Notes: generated from the sequence alone by a model not told the origin. A stretch of 64,000 bases of DNA from Rotaria socialis (GCA_905331475.1 CAJNYU010002047.1:67141-131140), one strand, 5' to 3'. Positions 24,501 to 37,500 are shown, counted from the stretch's first letter. Numbers and translations: made by a program.

Positions 24501-25559
24501 CTGAAATTTTAGCTTGGCAAAAATAGATTGTGCATGTCACAATAATTACATAATAATTGATTTTGTTTGATTAGAATTTTCGAGCCATATTAATTAATAA
24601 GTAATAATAACCACTTTCTTGCCTTTACATAAATATCTATATTTTTATCTGTATCTGTCTGTAAGATGAGAAAAAAAAGTATTCGCGACTTATTTACCTT
24701 CAGAAATCCTTGATTACAACTCTCGACAACTAGTCATAATTAATAGGTAGCATTAGACTTAATAGATAGTTATAAGATTCAGTTGTAAAATTGATGTCGA
24801 GTGATGCGTTGGTGAATATACCATATGCTTATTCGGTAGGCTTGTTTTAGTTCTATTAAAAAGAAAACCTTTTTACTTTAATAAATCAGCTATTTTTTCT
24901 AGTAATGATTTATTGCACTAGAAGTACAATTCGCCTATAGTATAATGACGCAAAGGAACAGAACAGGCACGATTTCTTCTAGAACAATAATATTTTGTTA
25001 TTGCAGGTTTTTCACGAGCATCTATCTATTAGATTTTCTATTCTAGGTTTACGTCTTCTCTGCAAGCCCAAAAATTCTATTGACTTTGAATAGAATGGAC
25101 ACCTGAGTTTTTTGTTTTGCAGACAAGTTGCAAATAAATACATAAAAATCAACAATGATGAAATCTGGTTAAACTTTCGAATATTATTCGACTTGATAAT
25201 GATAATTTTACGTCGGCTACGATAACATAAGCAATAGGTTAAATATGTTATGACCGCTTTTGAGAAGTTTCACATCGAAATTTCGTCTATAGATATGTTT
25301 CTTAATTCAAATAGACTCAATTTTTATGTTCTTCTATAGTTAAAGTCACAACAGTTATATTGAACGAAAAAGTAAACTAGATTATCTAGTTATAATCATT
25401 TTTATTGGTTTCTAGTATTTTGTTTTTCTTACTAGATTAATAAACCAGATGGACTTGTAAAAAAAATGTTTTTCCGCATCATTTCATTAAAACATAAATA
25501 TAAAAACAAAACTATTCATAATTTATAGTTTTCTAGATATATTTAGATTTAATAAGAAA
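21574..25559. other. Gene-poor region between the hypothetical ORF and IMPase
   Basis: Apart from the small MITE at 23350-23681, I see no supported gene. ORFs such as 22701-22895 and 22905-23132 are hydrophobic chance frames in T-rich sequence. Confidence 0.45.
23350..23681. mobile_element. Small TA-flanked MITE (Tc1/mariner-like), 332 bp
   Basis: The left end TGTTGGAGTAGAAATT and right end AATTCTACTCCAACA are inverted repeats of about 15 bp. TA dinucleotides flank both ends (23348-23349 and 23682-23683), the target duplication of Tc1/mariner elements. No transposase; the ORF at 23429-23659 lies entirely inside. Confidence 0.7.
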
Positions 25560-26993
25560 ATGACGGACAAAGAAATTGAACTTTATTATAGAACTGTGCT
25601 CCACCTCGTATCTACAGCAGGAAAAGTAAATATATACCTACGTTTATCAAAACGTAAACAGTCATGTAATAGGTAGTCTTCTGCTTCTGCTTCTTCTTCT
25701 TCTTTTCATTTGAAATCATGAATCAATATGAGCGCGTATTAATCGAAAACACGGTCTATTGATTATTGTCATGTGCAGCGAGAAAAAAAAAGCACTGAAT
25801 ATGAAAAACAAATTATGTTTATACGCATAACGTAGGTTGTCAACGAAGGATTTTTGGGAAAGAAACGCGTTGAAACCAAAGCTGGTGCGGCTGATCTTGT
25901 CACAGAATTTGATCAACGTGTTGAAGAAATATTAATTAAAAAATTGCAAGAAGAATTTCCTACACATAAGTAAATATGAATGCAAAATATTCGATTTACT
26001 GCATTGAATTTTAGATTCATTGGAGAAGAATCAGCTGCTTCAGGAGTAAAAACAACATTTGGGGATGATCCAACATGGATTATTGATCCCATTGATGGTA
26101 CAACAAATTTCGTGCATGGGTAGGAGCGTTTTTTAATAAATTTTCTTCTATTTATTTTTTATTCTCATTATCAGCTTTCCATTTGTCGCTATTTCTATTG
26201 CACTTGCAATAAAAAAACAAGTAGTCATTGGTGTTATTTTTAATCCTGTTTTGGATCTTCTTTACTCAGCCGTACACGGCAAAGGTGCATTTAAAAATGG
26301 TAGACCAATTAAATGCTCAGGACAAACAGGTAATTAGAACGAATGAAAATATCGATAATATTATTCTATTAACTGGTGATGTTTCTCTTTATGTCAATAA
26401 GATACAACTAAAGCTTTCCTATTAGAAAAAGAAAGATACTTGTTACGATTTGTTTCTTTTTTGCTTGTAGAATTAGGATTATCTCAAGTAGCAGGTGAAT
26501 ATGGCTCAAGTCGCGAACCTGATGTATTATCAGCTAAATGTAAAAATTTACGAGTTATTATTGAAAAAGTTCATAGGTAAAAATCACTGCCGAAAATCAA
26601 TAGAATTTTTTTGTTTTTTATTTTAAAGTATTCGAGCTATTGGTAGTGCAGCTATGAATTTATGTATGGTAGCTGAAGGAAGTTGCGATGCCTATTTCGA
26701 ATATGGAATTCATATTTGGGATTATGGTAAGAAAATTTGCTTTTTCATTGATAATAAAAACGTTTTGTTCATTTTAAAAGCTGCGGGAGATCTGATTGCA
26801 CGCGAAGCTGGCGCATATACATGTGATCCATCAGGTAAATAAAAAGAATGCAATTAATTTAAAAAGAATTTATCTTTATTTGCAAGGTGGCCCATTGAAT
26901 CTTCTTCATCGTTGCATTTTATGTACAGCCTCAAAGGAACTTGCTGGACAAATTTCTCCTCTACTAACTCATGTTGACTTTCCAGATGATTAG
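25560..26993 (+). CDS. Inositol monophosphatase, eight exons
   Basis: It hydrolyses myo-inositol monophosphates to free inositol in the phosphatidylinositol cycle, using Mg2+. Exons: 25560-25625, 25836-25969, 26015-26119, 26175-26329, 26402-26576, 26629-26726, 26781-26834 and 26887-26993. Every junction is GT-AG and the phases agree, giving 297 residues (vertebrate IMPA1 has 277). Metal-site motifs are intact: GEES, then [14 protein letters not shown], and near the C-terminus [15 protein letters not shown]. The extra length is mainly about 15-20 residues in exon 5, between TTKAFLL and EYGSSREPD; that stretch could hide a missed intron. The next gene starts only 91 bp downstream on the same strand. 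Confidence 0.92.
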
Positions 26994-27084
26994 TCTGATT
27001 TTAGCATAATATTAAATATTAAAACAGAATAAAAAATAAAAACGTTCATTTATAATCTTGCAAAAAAACATTTTATTTTAGATA

Positions 27085-28023
27085 ATGCAGCAATATTTTA
27101 TTCTTTTCATTACTGTTGTGACCGTTTTCTTTGGTTCAATTTCTTGTAATTCAACCGATGCCGATTGTGCCCAACTATCGAATAAAGATTGCAGAACATG
27201 TTTAAGCTTAGCCGGTTGTGCCTTTTGTAAAAATGGCAAATCCTGTTTTCTATATGATGTGAGCAACGTCATAGCCAAAAAATGTGCTATATCTGATACC
27301 CAATGGGGAACGTGTGTTGGTAGGTTGAAATTTGCTTTTTCTTCTCTCTCTCGCTCGCTAAATTAGCCGGTATTCGGATCATTGATGATATTCATACATT
27401 TTGCTGTTGTTATTTGATGAAACTATATAACGAGATGTACGAAGGTAATTGTGGATTTCAATGGGAAATGATTGAATATTACTGTAGGTTGAAACAAAAT
27501 TAATTTCGTTTTTTTTTGCAAAAGCTTAAATTCTCTATTAAATATAAAACTAAATAATTTATTCTTTGATTTTAGGTACTTTTGAAACGTGGATTATTAT
27601 TGTTTCTGTTGTTGGTGGTATTCTTTTGATTGCAATATTGATCGCAATATGTTGTGTATGCAGAAAATGTAAACGTTGTTCTATTCGAAAGTAAGTTAAG
27701 AATTAAATTTGTTTTTAAATTCACTTTGAATTCATTTGTAGAGAAGAAAAACGACAAGCAAGAGAACAGGATGTAGAAAATCGGCGAGCGGAAGAACGAC
27801 GAGCTGCAGGTGAAATTCGGTAAGACTTACTCAATTTAATTCACTATTATTCTTATTTCTTCTCTTTAGATCGACTGAACGAAATCGTGTAGCGGATGAG
27901 ATCCGTATGAAATATGGTAAATAAATTTAGATCAATTTTAAGGAACTAATAATCTCTTTTGTGTTTGTTATAGGTATTCTGAAAGAGAAAGAAAATGGTA
28001 CGGATTATACACGCATGAATTAA
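27085..28023 (+). CDS. PTTG1IP/PBF-like membrane protein, five exons
   Basis: Family members (pituitary tumor-transforming gene 1 interacting protein) are small type I membrane glycoproteins. Exons: 27085-27319, 27576-27690, 27742-27819, 27870-27916, 27974-28023; phases agree, 174 residues. A signal peptide (to about residue 21) is followed by a cysteine-rich PSI-like domain (about 26-78), one transmembrane helix with IIIVSVVGGILL, a CC/CRKCKRC membrane-proximal stretch, and a charged Arg/Glu-rich helix as in vertebrate PBF. A possible 39-nt cassette exon is at 27445-27483. TTTTATTTTAG ends 3 bp before the ATG, so the mRNA could be trans-spliced. Confidence 0.85.
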
Positions 28024-28403
28024 TCAATATTTGGAGCCATCGAAGAAAAACAACGTTCAATTATATTTTATGCTTCTACTAATCAATGCGCAATACTCAA
28101 TATTTTCTGACCGAATTTTTTGTTTTCAAAAGTGCACTGCGTTCATTTCGTTTTTTTTCTCTCCCCCGTCCATTGCAATCGCTAGTTTGGAAAGAAAGCT
28201 ACTTTTATGTGATTTCATCTTATTCCATTTTTTGCTGCCATCTGACTAACGACATTCTATTTTTGCTTATTCCGCTTTTTTTTCATTGATCTGACTTTAT
28301 TAATAATCTAAATATGATGAATAAAACTAATCTTCAATTTTGTTTATTTTTCAAATAAATTTAATAATATAACAAGAAAATTTGTTTTTTTCTTCTTCTA
28401 AAG

Positions 28404-28971
28404 ATGATATCACCTTCATTTCATCTCGTTATAAAACAATGTCATAAGCAATGGCGTTCACCATTATTTCGTACGATTGTCGTTATTCATCAACGACAAT
28501 TGTCAACAATCGAACATGAAAAACAAGATTCTAAAAAACAAGATAACGATGGTCTTGCTCAATCTCAAAATAGTCAAATTCAAAAAGTTAAATTCACGCA
28601 AAAAGGTATAACTGTGTACTACTTTTCTGATCGAAAACAACAATCCTTCATTATAGCACAGCAAACGGCTAAAGATACTGTTTATTCGCTTGTTGTCGTA
28701 GCTGGAGTTGCTGCATTAAGTGGATTGTGTTATGTAATAATGCATGAACTCTATTCGAGAGAAACTCCGAATGGCATTTATAAAGAAGCATCCAGGATTT
28801 GCTTAGAAAATAGTGATGTAAGTTTATAATTAGAAAATGCCTAAATGAACAGAAGATGTTTTCCTAATAGGTACAAGAAGCATTAGGTCTACCGATTATA
28901 GTTCATACAACACCTCAAATCGGTTCTATGCGAATCAATAACGTTCGGTAATATAAGTATAGTCATCACTG

Positions 28972-29002
<31 letters not shown>

Positions 29003-29550
29003 ACTAACGATTCTAATTTATAATTTATCTGAAAAATTAAATTCTCTGAATTTTAAAAATTTATCAACCTATTCCAAAAGAAAAGGATATTGAGAATAAC
29101 CGCATGAAAAAAAAACACTTCAAAGAAAATAAACAACGTGGTGCTATAGATATTTCAATAAACTGTATGTTTTCACATCAGTGATGTTATTCAAATCCTC
29201 TTGTTTAAAATAGAAATATTTTCATAGGAAATAAATTTAAAAATTTCTTTAAATTTCTACTTAAAGGGCAAGAACGTTTGATGAAAAAGGACATCAAAGT
29301 ATGACAGTTTCGTTTTACTTAACTGGTAAAGAACGATCCGGTGTTGTTGCTATTAAAGTTCAAAAAGTATGTGAAGAACATTTTCTTTTACGCCAACGAA
29401 TAATTTCTACTATTCTTGTAGAATATTTCAAATAAATTCGTCTACGATTATATTCTTGTCCAATTGGATAAACAGTGGCATAGTCAAAACATAGTTCAAG
29501 TTTATCCAGATTCCAACCCATCGTCCTTTAGAAGAGAAATCTCATCATAA
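28404..29550 (+). CDS. TIMM21: Mitochondrial import inner membrane translocase subunit Tim21
   Basis: Tim21 sits in the mitochondrial inner membrane, contacts TOM, and helps pass presequence proteins through TIM23 and toward respiratory-chain assembly. Exons: 28404-28817, 28871-28947, 29273-29366, 29422-29550; all phases agree, 237 residues. The N-terminus is basic and lacks acidic residues, like a presequence. One transmembrane helix follows (about 92-112, SLVVVAGVAALSGLCYVI), then the Tim21 fold, with GSMRINNVRTF and the VSFYLTGKERSG strand corresponding to the family's FYIEG region. TTCTAAAG lies directly before the ATG, a candidate splice-leader acceptor. The long intron 3 (325 bp) starts with an AAT microsatellite. 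Confidence 0.85.
28971..29000. repeat. (AAT)n microsatellite
   Basis: Ten AAT/ATA units inside the third TIM21 intron. Confidence 0.95.
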
Positions 29551-29616
29551 CCTAGATTTTTATAATATAGCGTGCATGTGTAGATATAATATTTTTTTTT
29601 AAAGAACGATTATTTT

Positions 29617-31015
29617 TTATTCAAAACATGATCGAACAGTCGTATTTGTTGTTTTTGGAGTTTTATTATCCCGATCGGCATTTTCAATTTGTATACCAAT
29701 ACGATTGTGTACTTTATTTTTACCGAATTGATATTGATGATTCATCGCTAGTGATGATGAAGGACAAAAATGTTTTCGAGATGTAAATATGATAATTGAA
29801 AAAAGTATAATTAACAATGTCAATGCTATTAAAGCACATAATAGATAAAGAACTAATGTTAACATAGTTTGACCAGGAGATGAAGGTGGATTTTCATCGG
29901 ATAAATCATCCAATTTCCAATTAGGTAAATTAAATAATGTAGAATTACTTTCATTTGAATAGAGTTTAGTACTGGACGTAATCGATGTTGTAGTTTGAAT
30001 TTCGGTTGTATGGAAGGTGCTACTTGTCATATTTACAATGGCTAGAAATAAAGAGAAAAAGTTTGTATTATAGTCGAAATCTCTTCAATATATCTATTGA
30101 ACTCTCGCTTAAGGTTTATAGATATAAACTATAGTTTCGATTGAATCATTACATTTTTTTTTATCGCTATGAATATCAGCAATCATCTCTCTCCTTTTTT
30201 TTGTTTTTGTTCATGTAGTTCCTTCTTAGCTATTATCATGCACATCGGTTTTTCGTTTTTGTATCCTAATATTTACGCAAGCATCAATTTGCACGATGAT
30301 CAAATTTACTCACCAATAGGACAATTTTCAATAAAAATATCATCAAGACCAAACCAAACGAGTGCATTGTTTTTCCTCTTTGGTACATGTCGAATTTCAA
30401 TATCAATCTAAGCAAGACATGCATGATTTTGAATACAAACAATTTTTTTGTCTTTTTTTAATTTCATACTCGAAATTCTTCTGCTGCTTTGAATATAACA
30501 TTTCCTTGTTGCCAAATCGGATCATTGTTTTCTGATGAGTCATTTTTATTGATTATTCCCTTCCATTGGCCTACAGAAGTCAATCGCGTTCGATTTTTTT
30601 CAATTAAATAAATTTCAATAAAATCATGCTCGTTTTGAATACTATATTGAAATGTTAATCGAATATCGAATGAACACAATGGAGATAAATGTAACCACGA
30701 CGACATAATAGCATCCGTAAAACCGATTCGTTTATCTTCTTTACTTTCCGCGTCAGCAATTAAAACTATTTCAAAAAAATCTTAGGCTAGAAAAAGTTTA
30801 ATTTCTCATCGAATACCTTTGTTTCCGTTGTCTAAGGTTGTTATATGCCATCGTCGGCCAATACTCCAACTGCAAGTACCAAGAGAAAAAGTACATAATT
30901 GATTGTATTGAACGGAATCGACAAGTTTTATTATTAAAACGAATATCAAAACTAAGACAATAGGTGCATATAAAATCTAAAAAACACCTTAGTGCATCTT
31001 ACTTATTTTCATCAT
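29617..31015 (-). CDS. Single-pass receptor-like protein with a MAM domain, five exons
   Basis: Exons: 31015-31003, 30951-30817, 30765-30470, 30407-30314, 30041-29617; phases agree, 320 residues. The 13-nt first exon gives a good signal peptide (MMKIILIFVLIIKLVDS). Residues about 24-180 look like a MAM domain: CTFSLGTCSW at its start, then the DDIFIENC-type ending (family consensus DDI...C). A Ser/Thr/Asn-rich juxtamembrane stalk, one helix (LVLYLLCALIALTLLIILFS) and a short basic cytoplasmic tail follow. MAM domains mediate adhesion in surface receptors; ligand and role here are unknown. Its 3' end converges on TIM21 with 66 bp between stop codons. The tiny first exon is inferred from splice phase only. 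Confidence 0.75.
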
Positions 31016-32011
31016 CAATGCTAATCGAACAATCAATTATTTTTCTTTTTGATGATTCGACGATTCAAATGAATACATATATGTACATAGACAAGCCGAT
31101 TTGTTAGTGATCATTATCGTTCACTTTTTTCTCTGTTGACAAAAGGATCATGTAGTTATCCGATTGACGTTACAATTTAATGATAAGAAAAGAAACAAAT
31201 TATTTCTTCCAAGCAGCCGTATCTATATTCTCTAATTGAACTTTTATTTGCGTTCATATGATTATGCGACAAACACTATTATGTCGATATAAAAAAAATA
31301 TATAAAGTGCTACTGTAACCGTCAGTTCGAGTAGCTGTCTAATTCGAGTTCGAATATAAATCCAAAAAAGAAAAATAATGAATTTTAAAAAGTTTTAAGA
31401 ATTTGTGGAATAGTTCTTAGTTTCATATCGATTTTATTTAGATAAAATCTTTATGAAAAAAAAAAACATTTTATCTGAATTTGTCTAAAATTGAAAATTT
31501 TATTAAATTTTCGTTCTTGGTTGTTTAATTAATTGAATAGAAAAAAATTTTTTTTTGAATGCTAAATACTCTAACATAAAAATAAAATATCAATTTATAT
31601 CAGATTAAGATCGAAATATTTTCATGAATTTTTAATTAATATCAATATCATTGATTTCGTTTTCAATTTTTCATAGGCAAAAAAAGTAGTCTCAATTTAA
31701 AGATAAAAGAGGTTTAATTCATTTATCAATGACTTTTCCAGAATAAAATTAGAATATATTAAAAGAATTATATATTCTTAACATATCAAAATGAGAAGAA
31801 ACAATTTATGAATTTTTCTTTATAGAAATATTTTTCTAAGTCGAAAAATCAAGATCCAATTGTATTAACATGCAAAGTAAAAGAATATTATTAAATAAAA
31901 CAAAATAAAGTAATGTATTTTCTTTAATAGCATGTTTTGTGAAACACGATCTGAAAGGACTGTTGAAGTATATAATAAGGTAGATATTTGGGCCCATCCG
32001 CGGGGGGGGGG

Positions 32012-32046
<35 letters not shown>

Positions 32047-32504
32047 NNNNNNNNNNNNNNNNNNNNNNNNNNNNNNNNNNNNNNNNNNNNNNNNNNNNNN
32101 NNNNNNNNNNNNNNNNNNNNNNNNNNNNNNNNNNNNNNNNNNNNNNTAGCCAATAGTCTATTTCTTCGCATTTGATCTAAGATAGTGAATCATTAAAATA
32201 ATTAATCGTTCAATGAAAAAAATTGTTAGACAACTGGTTGTTACATTTTCAGAGAGATTTCCTAGTGATGAATTTCAAAATGGTCGATTTAAGAATAGTG
32301 AATGCGAAATTTTTATTCAAAATTCGTATACGGAAATTAAAAAAAAATAAACGTTTGTAATGAATCTTAAAGTGAATCATTTATTTTTAAATCTTATTCT
32401 CGCTACTTTCGAAAATTCGGCTCGTGTGCTTCGCACCGCATTTCGTAGTCGAGTGAAACTCGAATACCATCTAGTTTTGTCTATAGCCATCGAGTTATTT
32501 CTAG
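31016..32504. other. Intergenic region with poly-G run and gap
   Basis: AT-rich to 31990, then G-only sequence (32002-32046, one C) running into 100 Ns (32047-32146). A 45-residue ORF (32213-32350) and a GC-richer stretch at about 32400-32460 could belong to missing 5' parts of the RBR gene. Confidence 0.5.
32002..32146. other. Poly-G tract plus 100-N gap
   Basis: About 45 Gs run directly into exactly 100 Ns, the usual placeholder for a gap of unknown size. Two-colour sequencers call absent signal as G, so the tract is probably artefact. Confidence 0.85.
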
Positions 32505-33375
32505 TTCAGAAAACTCAATGCTAAAAAAGATGCAGAACCCTCTGCATCTGTCGTTCCTAAGAATGCATTGAGTGTTGCAAAAGAACGTCAAGGCACTTGT
32601 TGTATATGCAATGATATTAATCTCACTTTGGTTAACCTTTCAAAAAAATGTACGCATGAAGCAGGTTGTTGTGTTCCATGTCATTCACAAACTATTTCTA
32701 ATGGTATAACTGGAAAAGGTATTCATCGTTTCGAATGTCCTATGCCGACATGTAACGTGGAATTCGAACCTTCGGAATACTATCATTTACTTGATACTCG
32801 ATTAACTGATTTAGTTGATAAGCTTTTATTAAATAAATATCTTGAATCAAGTGAAGAATTTCGTTGGTGTAAATCCACTAAAGGTTGTGGAGCCGGACAA
32901 CTTGTCGAGAACTATAGAGATTTGCTTGGGTATGTATTCTATCTTAATATTGATGTTCGTTTTTATTGTTCTCCTGTTTAGATATTACACATGTCATGCA
33001 TGTGATCAACAATTATGTTTTCGACATTCATTTGAATGGCATAAAGGTTATACATGCGATGAATTCGATCAAGAACGCGCTCAAAATCCTGATTTAGCAT
33101 CAGATGCAACTGTTCTCGCCTTTACAAAACAATGTCCAAATCAAGCATGTCGTACACCAATTATGAAATTCGAAGGATGTGATGTTATGGCATGTTGTCG
33201 ATATGGAACACATGCTTGTAGTGATTCAAAAGGTAAATGTGACCATGGTGGAAAAAATTATTGTGGGCAACGATTTTGTTGGAAGTGTTTGGGAAAAATT
33301 GATGTAGATAAAAAAGCCGGCTCTTACGTGAGACATTGTAATCAAAATTGTGAATATGCTACACTTAATCATTGA
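32505..33375 (+). CDS. RING-IBR-RING (RBR/TRIAD) E3 ligase-like protein, 5' incomplete
   Basis: Exons 32505-32929 and 32982-33375 join in phase (52-bp intron). RING1 begins CCICNDI with later Cys/His pairs and ECPMPTC. The IBR begins after FRWCKSTKGCG and includes CHACDQQLCFRH. RING2 has CPNQAC, then EGCDVMAC, then CWKC and HCNQNC. RBR ligases take ubiquitin onto the RING2 cysteine before transfer; the candidate is the Cys of EGC. The usual His after it (GCxHMxC) is replaced by Val, and the first RING2 pair is C-x4-C, so activity is uncertain. No in-frame ATG precedes RING1: an ATTTCTAG acceptor is at 32504, so at least one 5' exon is missing, possibly in the gap. About 272 residues visible. 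Confidence 0.8.
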
Positions 33376-34567
33376 ACAAACATGAGAAAAAAAAAACATT
33401 GCTTTTGAAATTAACTTCGTAGGGGGATACGGTTAGATTTTAAAATTTAATTTATTAATAAAAATGATTAACTTCGATTTTTAACTGATCATTTATATTG
33501 TGTGATGATGAATATTTTGTCATAAAATGACGAACAAAATGAAGTCTGCGAAAAAAATAATTTATAGAAGCTGTTAAATGCAGTCTGTAAAAAAAGTAAC
33601 TTAAATAGGTTGCTATTAATGGTATGATTTAAGTTTTCTTAAAAGGTTTTTTTAATAATGGAGAAACGAAAGAGATCAGTTAAAAGTGGCATATACACAT
33701 TAGTCATACATGATATTAATTATTGTTTTCGAAGATCTTTATGAAACTAATACAATTGCATAATCTACACCATACGAATCTGATATAAGCCATAATTCTG
33801 TGGTGAATTTAGAGAGCATTGAACTCGTGCTAATAAAAACTTTCTCTTCTATAACGAACTTCATCATTTATTCATTACAGTTCACATATTGTTTCAATCA
33901 TTCATTCTTTCCCATTCTACCATGAAAAAACATCCTATGAATATACGTCAACTACGGACATCTATAGTTATGTGTATCTCTAAAATATATGGACTCAAAA
34001 TATCATAAACATTGAAAGATATATGCGTTTTACTTGGTATTGCATTCTTCTAGTAGCGCCTTTTTCTATTACGTAAATTATATAATGATAAAAAGTGAAG
34101 TGTGTACGTACAACCATCCAATTACTCAGCAAAAAGTGAATCATTCCGTCAATTTTTGATTTTTGTAGATAACTACGCGATTGGTTATGTTCTGTTCAGG
34201 GCATTTTTATTACTCTCCAAACTAATCTTGTTATTGTGTTTCAGAGACATATCAAAATAGAAAAACAACAACACATCGGAGCGACTAATCTTATGTCTCG
34301 ATTCATTTGAGTAAAGTTCAGCCGTAACATTGTTGTTTTGTCATCATTGGAAACGAAACAAAAATCAGTCATTCAAATAAGAGACGGAAAGTTCTGACTA
34401 GGAATAAATTCAAGTAGCCAATACCCTTTCATTGAATAATCATTAAATAAACCGAATTGAACTGAATTTAGACAGACTTTTAATTATTCGAAATGGCAAC
34501 GATTGGTGTATAATAAGAAATACAAATTATATTTCAAATATTTCTTTTTTTTTCAGATAAGTAAAAA
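33376..34567. other. Intergenic region before SIN1
   Basis: No gene seen. A T-rich run ending in CAG (TTTTTTTTTCAG at about 34557) lies 11 bp before the SIN1 ATG and could be a splice-leader acceptor. Confidence 0.45.
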
Positions 34568-37500
34568 ATGAGCCTTGGTGGTGGCGATCTACAAGTCATA
34601 TTAAGGCGTATACGTCATGGTAAATCATCAGATAGTTACTTTCAATTGTATAAATTTTTATTTTCTTTCAAGGCTTTATTGTCTGTGATGATTCAGAATT
34701 ATGCGATAAAATTATTAGTCAAGATGCAGAAAGTGAACAACGACGAAGAACTTTAGCAAAATCGTTCGTTATAAATAAAATGATTTTTCTCGTTCATTAA
34801 TTCATTTTTGTTTTATAATTCCTATAGAAAATCGATTAATATCGAAAAAAATGATTTATTGAATTTGCTACGAACAGAACCAGATTTTATTCTTGATGAA
34901 TTATCTCATTCACCCGAATGGACTGTGACCAATGTTCAAGGTATGTAGGGCGTGATCTTTATTTAGATCCTTTTACTTAATAAGTCTGAAATCGTGATGA
35001 CCAGTTCTGATCTCGTTGATCAGATAATCTAATTCAGGATAACACAGACGGATATTATATTCATCATCGTAAGATTATTTATTTATGCATTTTTCTATGC
35101 TGCTCAAATGTTATTTAACAAAAATCACAAAAGCTTCCTTATCTGAAATATAAAAATTACTGTCAATATTGCTTACTAAAAGCTTGCACAATAGAAATGG
35201 ATTGAGGAAAATCTATCAATGCACCAGCATACTGAAATACTTATATGGCTTTTTTGGTCTATAATTCTTCTATATACATATATTATTTTCTTTTATGATT
35301 ATTATCAAACGAAGAAAAAGCAAACTTTCTTTATCTCCTATTAACGAAAATAATGAAGCAATCCTTTAAGGGTCTCAAGAACAATATGGACAATTTGTCA
35401 TAGTACGCATAGAGGGGAAAAAAATAAAAAATATTTGTCCAATAGTAGCACTCACTCGCTGTCACAATGCGCTTCAAAGACATTTTGCCACTTTGTTAGT
35501 AACCTCACCTTTAGCTGGTATTTATCGATAATGTCATAAACTATTTGTTTAAAATAATCTTTATTATATTCAGAGATACATTTATTGATCTAGGTGATTA
35601 TTTGTGAAGATAACTACGATATATATATATATATATATATATATGTCAAAATTACCAATGTGATTAACAAGGCTCTATTGAGTATAGTGTACACACTGTC
35701 AAATCTACTTCAATAAATTGTGCACCACCGTACTCTATTGACCTATAATTTAGAAAATTTCATTTACAGTACCAAAATTGAAGCTTCCTATCTGACAGCC
35801 TACAATCCTAGTTATGTTATTCGTCGTTCGTGAAGTTTACCAAAATAGAAATTTTCTTACAAGATTGTTCAAAACTCTGAATAATTTTCATGAAATGGTA
35901 CAATCATTTTTAACGTACAAATTTATTAAGATTTCTCCTTCCATAAAAATAAGTAGATCAAAATGTCGTAGGAAAAAATGCTCTGCATATATCGTAAATA
36001 AAAAGAACTTTTTCAATTGAACAAGACAGTAAACATTTCTCAATTATTCTTAGATCAATAGTTGCATGAGGAACAATAAACAGTAATAAAGCTTTCTTCT
36101 TACGAACTATTTATATTAGAATAAGTTATTGTCAACAAAAATATTTAATCAAATTTTGTTTATTCTAGTACAACGAGTTCGTTGTGCAACATTGGGTCGA
36201 CTCGATGAAATCAAAACTGAAAATGAAGCTAAACGAAAAGTACAAATAATTTCTTGGATAGATCCAACTAAAGCTCAAGGTAATAAAAAACACATTCAAA
36301 ATGAAACACATTCTCTCTCTCTCTCTCTTTCGTATTGAAAAGAAACCAATGAATTAAATCATTCCGAAAAAAATAATGATGACTCTGCATCATCTCTATT
36401 TCAACGTCGTACAGAACCAATTATACCTCTAAAACATCCATCACCTCTTACAGCTCTTATTCAATCGGCAACAAATAAACACAATCCATTTGCCCAATAT
36501 GCAAAATACGATGGAACAGTATGCTTTATCTATCCTAATGCTTTTTTTGTTCAACCGCTCTTTTTCTCATTTAGCCAAATATTAGCTCTAATCAATCGAA
36601 AAAGTTTACTGTTAACTTCCAATCTCAAAACCAAAAACTTCAAATTATTGTTGCTTCAAATGCTACAGTAACGGAAACAATTGGTTTTGTTTGTTATAAA
36701 TATACAATCGAAAATCGCGAGCCAGCTCTAACGTATTTTTATTATATTTCGATATGGAGTAAATTCTTATGTTTTTATTTTTAGTCAAAGTGATCCGTCC
36801 AAATATTGTCTTCATATTGCCGATGATGATGGTGAACTGGATGAATTTCCCCCATTAACGAATGATCGAGCCATTGGTCACTTTGATTTTCCTCATTTAA
36901 TATTAATTGAACAACAGAATAAACCATCGGGACCTATTGACAATAAAATAGATGACAATTCTAGTGATATAGAAACTGATGATGACGATGGCTCATTTGA
37001 GAATTCTTCTCGTTCAGCAACACCACCATCAGCTGAACGTCGAAAATCGTTGAGTTCAGTAGGAAAGGTTTCAACGAATAATTTTGTCCAAAATGGTCCC
37101 GCAACAGCTGATCCAATAGATAATTTAAATCGTTTATACGAAAGTCTTAATCAAAAATCATATTTTTTCGACTATTATACTAAACTAGGTGGCAACAAAC
37201 ATGTTAAAATTCGTATTGATGTATCCGGTGAACAAGTACGCTTTGATTTATTAGAAAAATCAACTAGATTAACCTGGCAAAGTATGCCATTAACAACACA
37301 ACGTTTAATTGATTGTAATCTATTAAACAAAGATAAATACCGGAAAAAAGGTAAGGATATCGATCGTTTGTCTACTTATTCTAACCTACAGTTATCCATT
37401 ACCGGTTTTCTTAATTCTTCAGAAATGTCAATGAGACGGGAGAAAAAAAATCATGAGGGTTTTACTTTTCGACATCTCCAGATCATGTTTAATAAAAATT

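Noticed and set aside
31836-32171. Poly-proline/poly-glycine ORFs
   Set aside because: Translations of the poly-G artefact and Ns.
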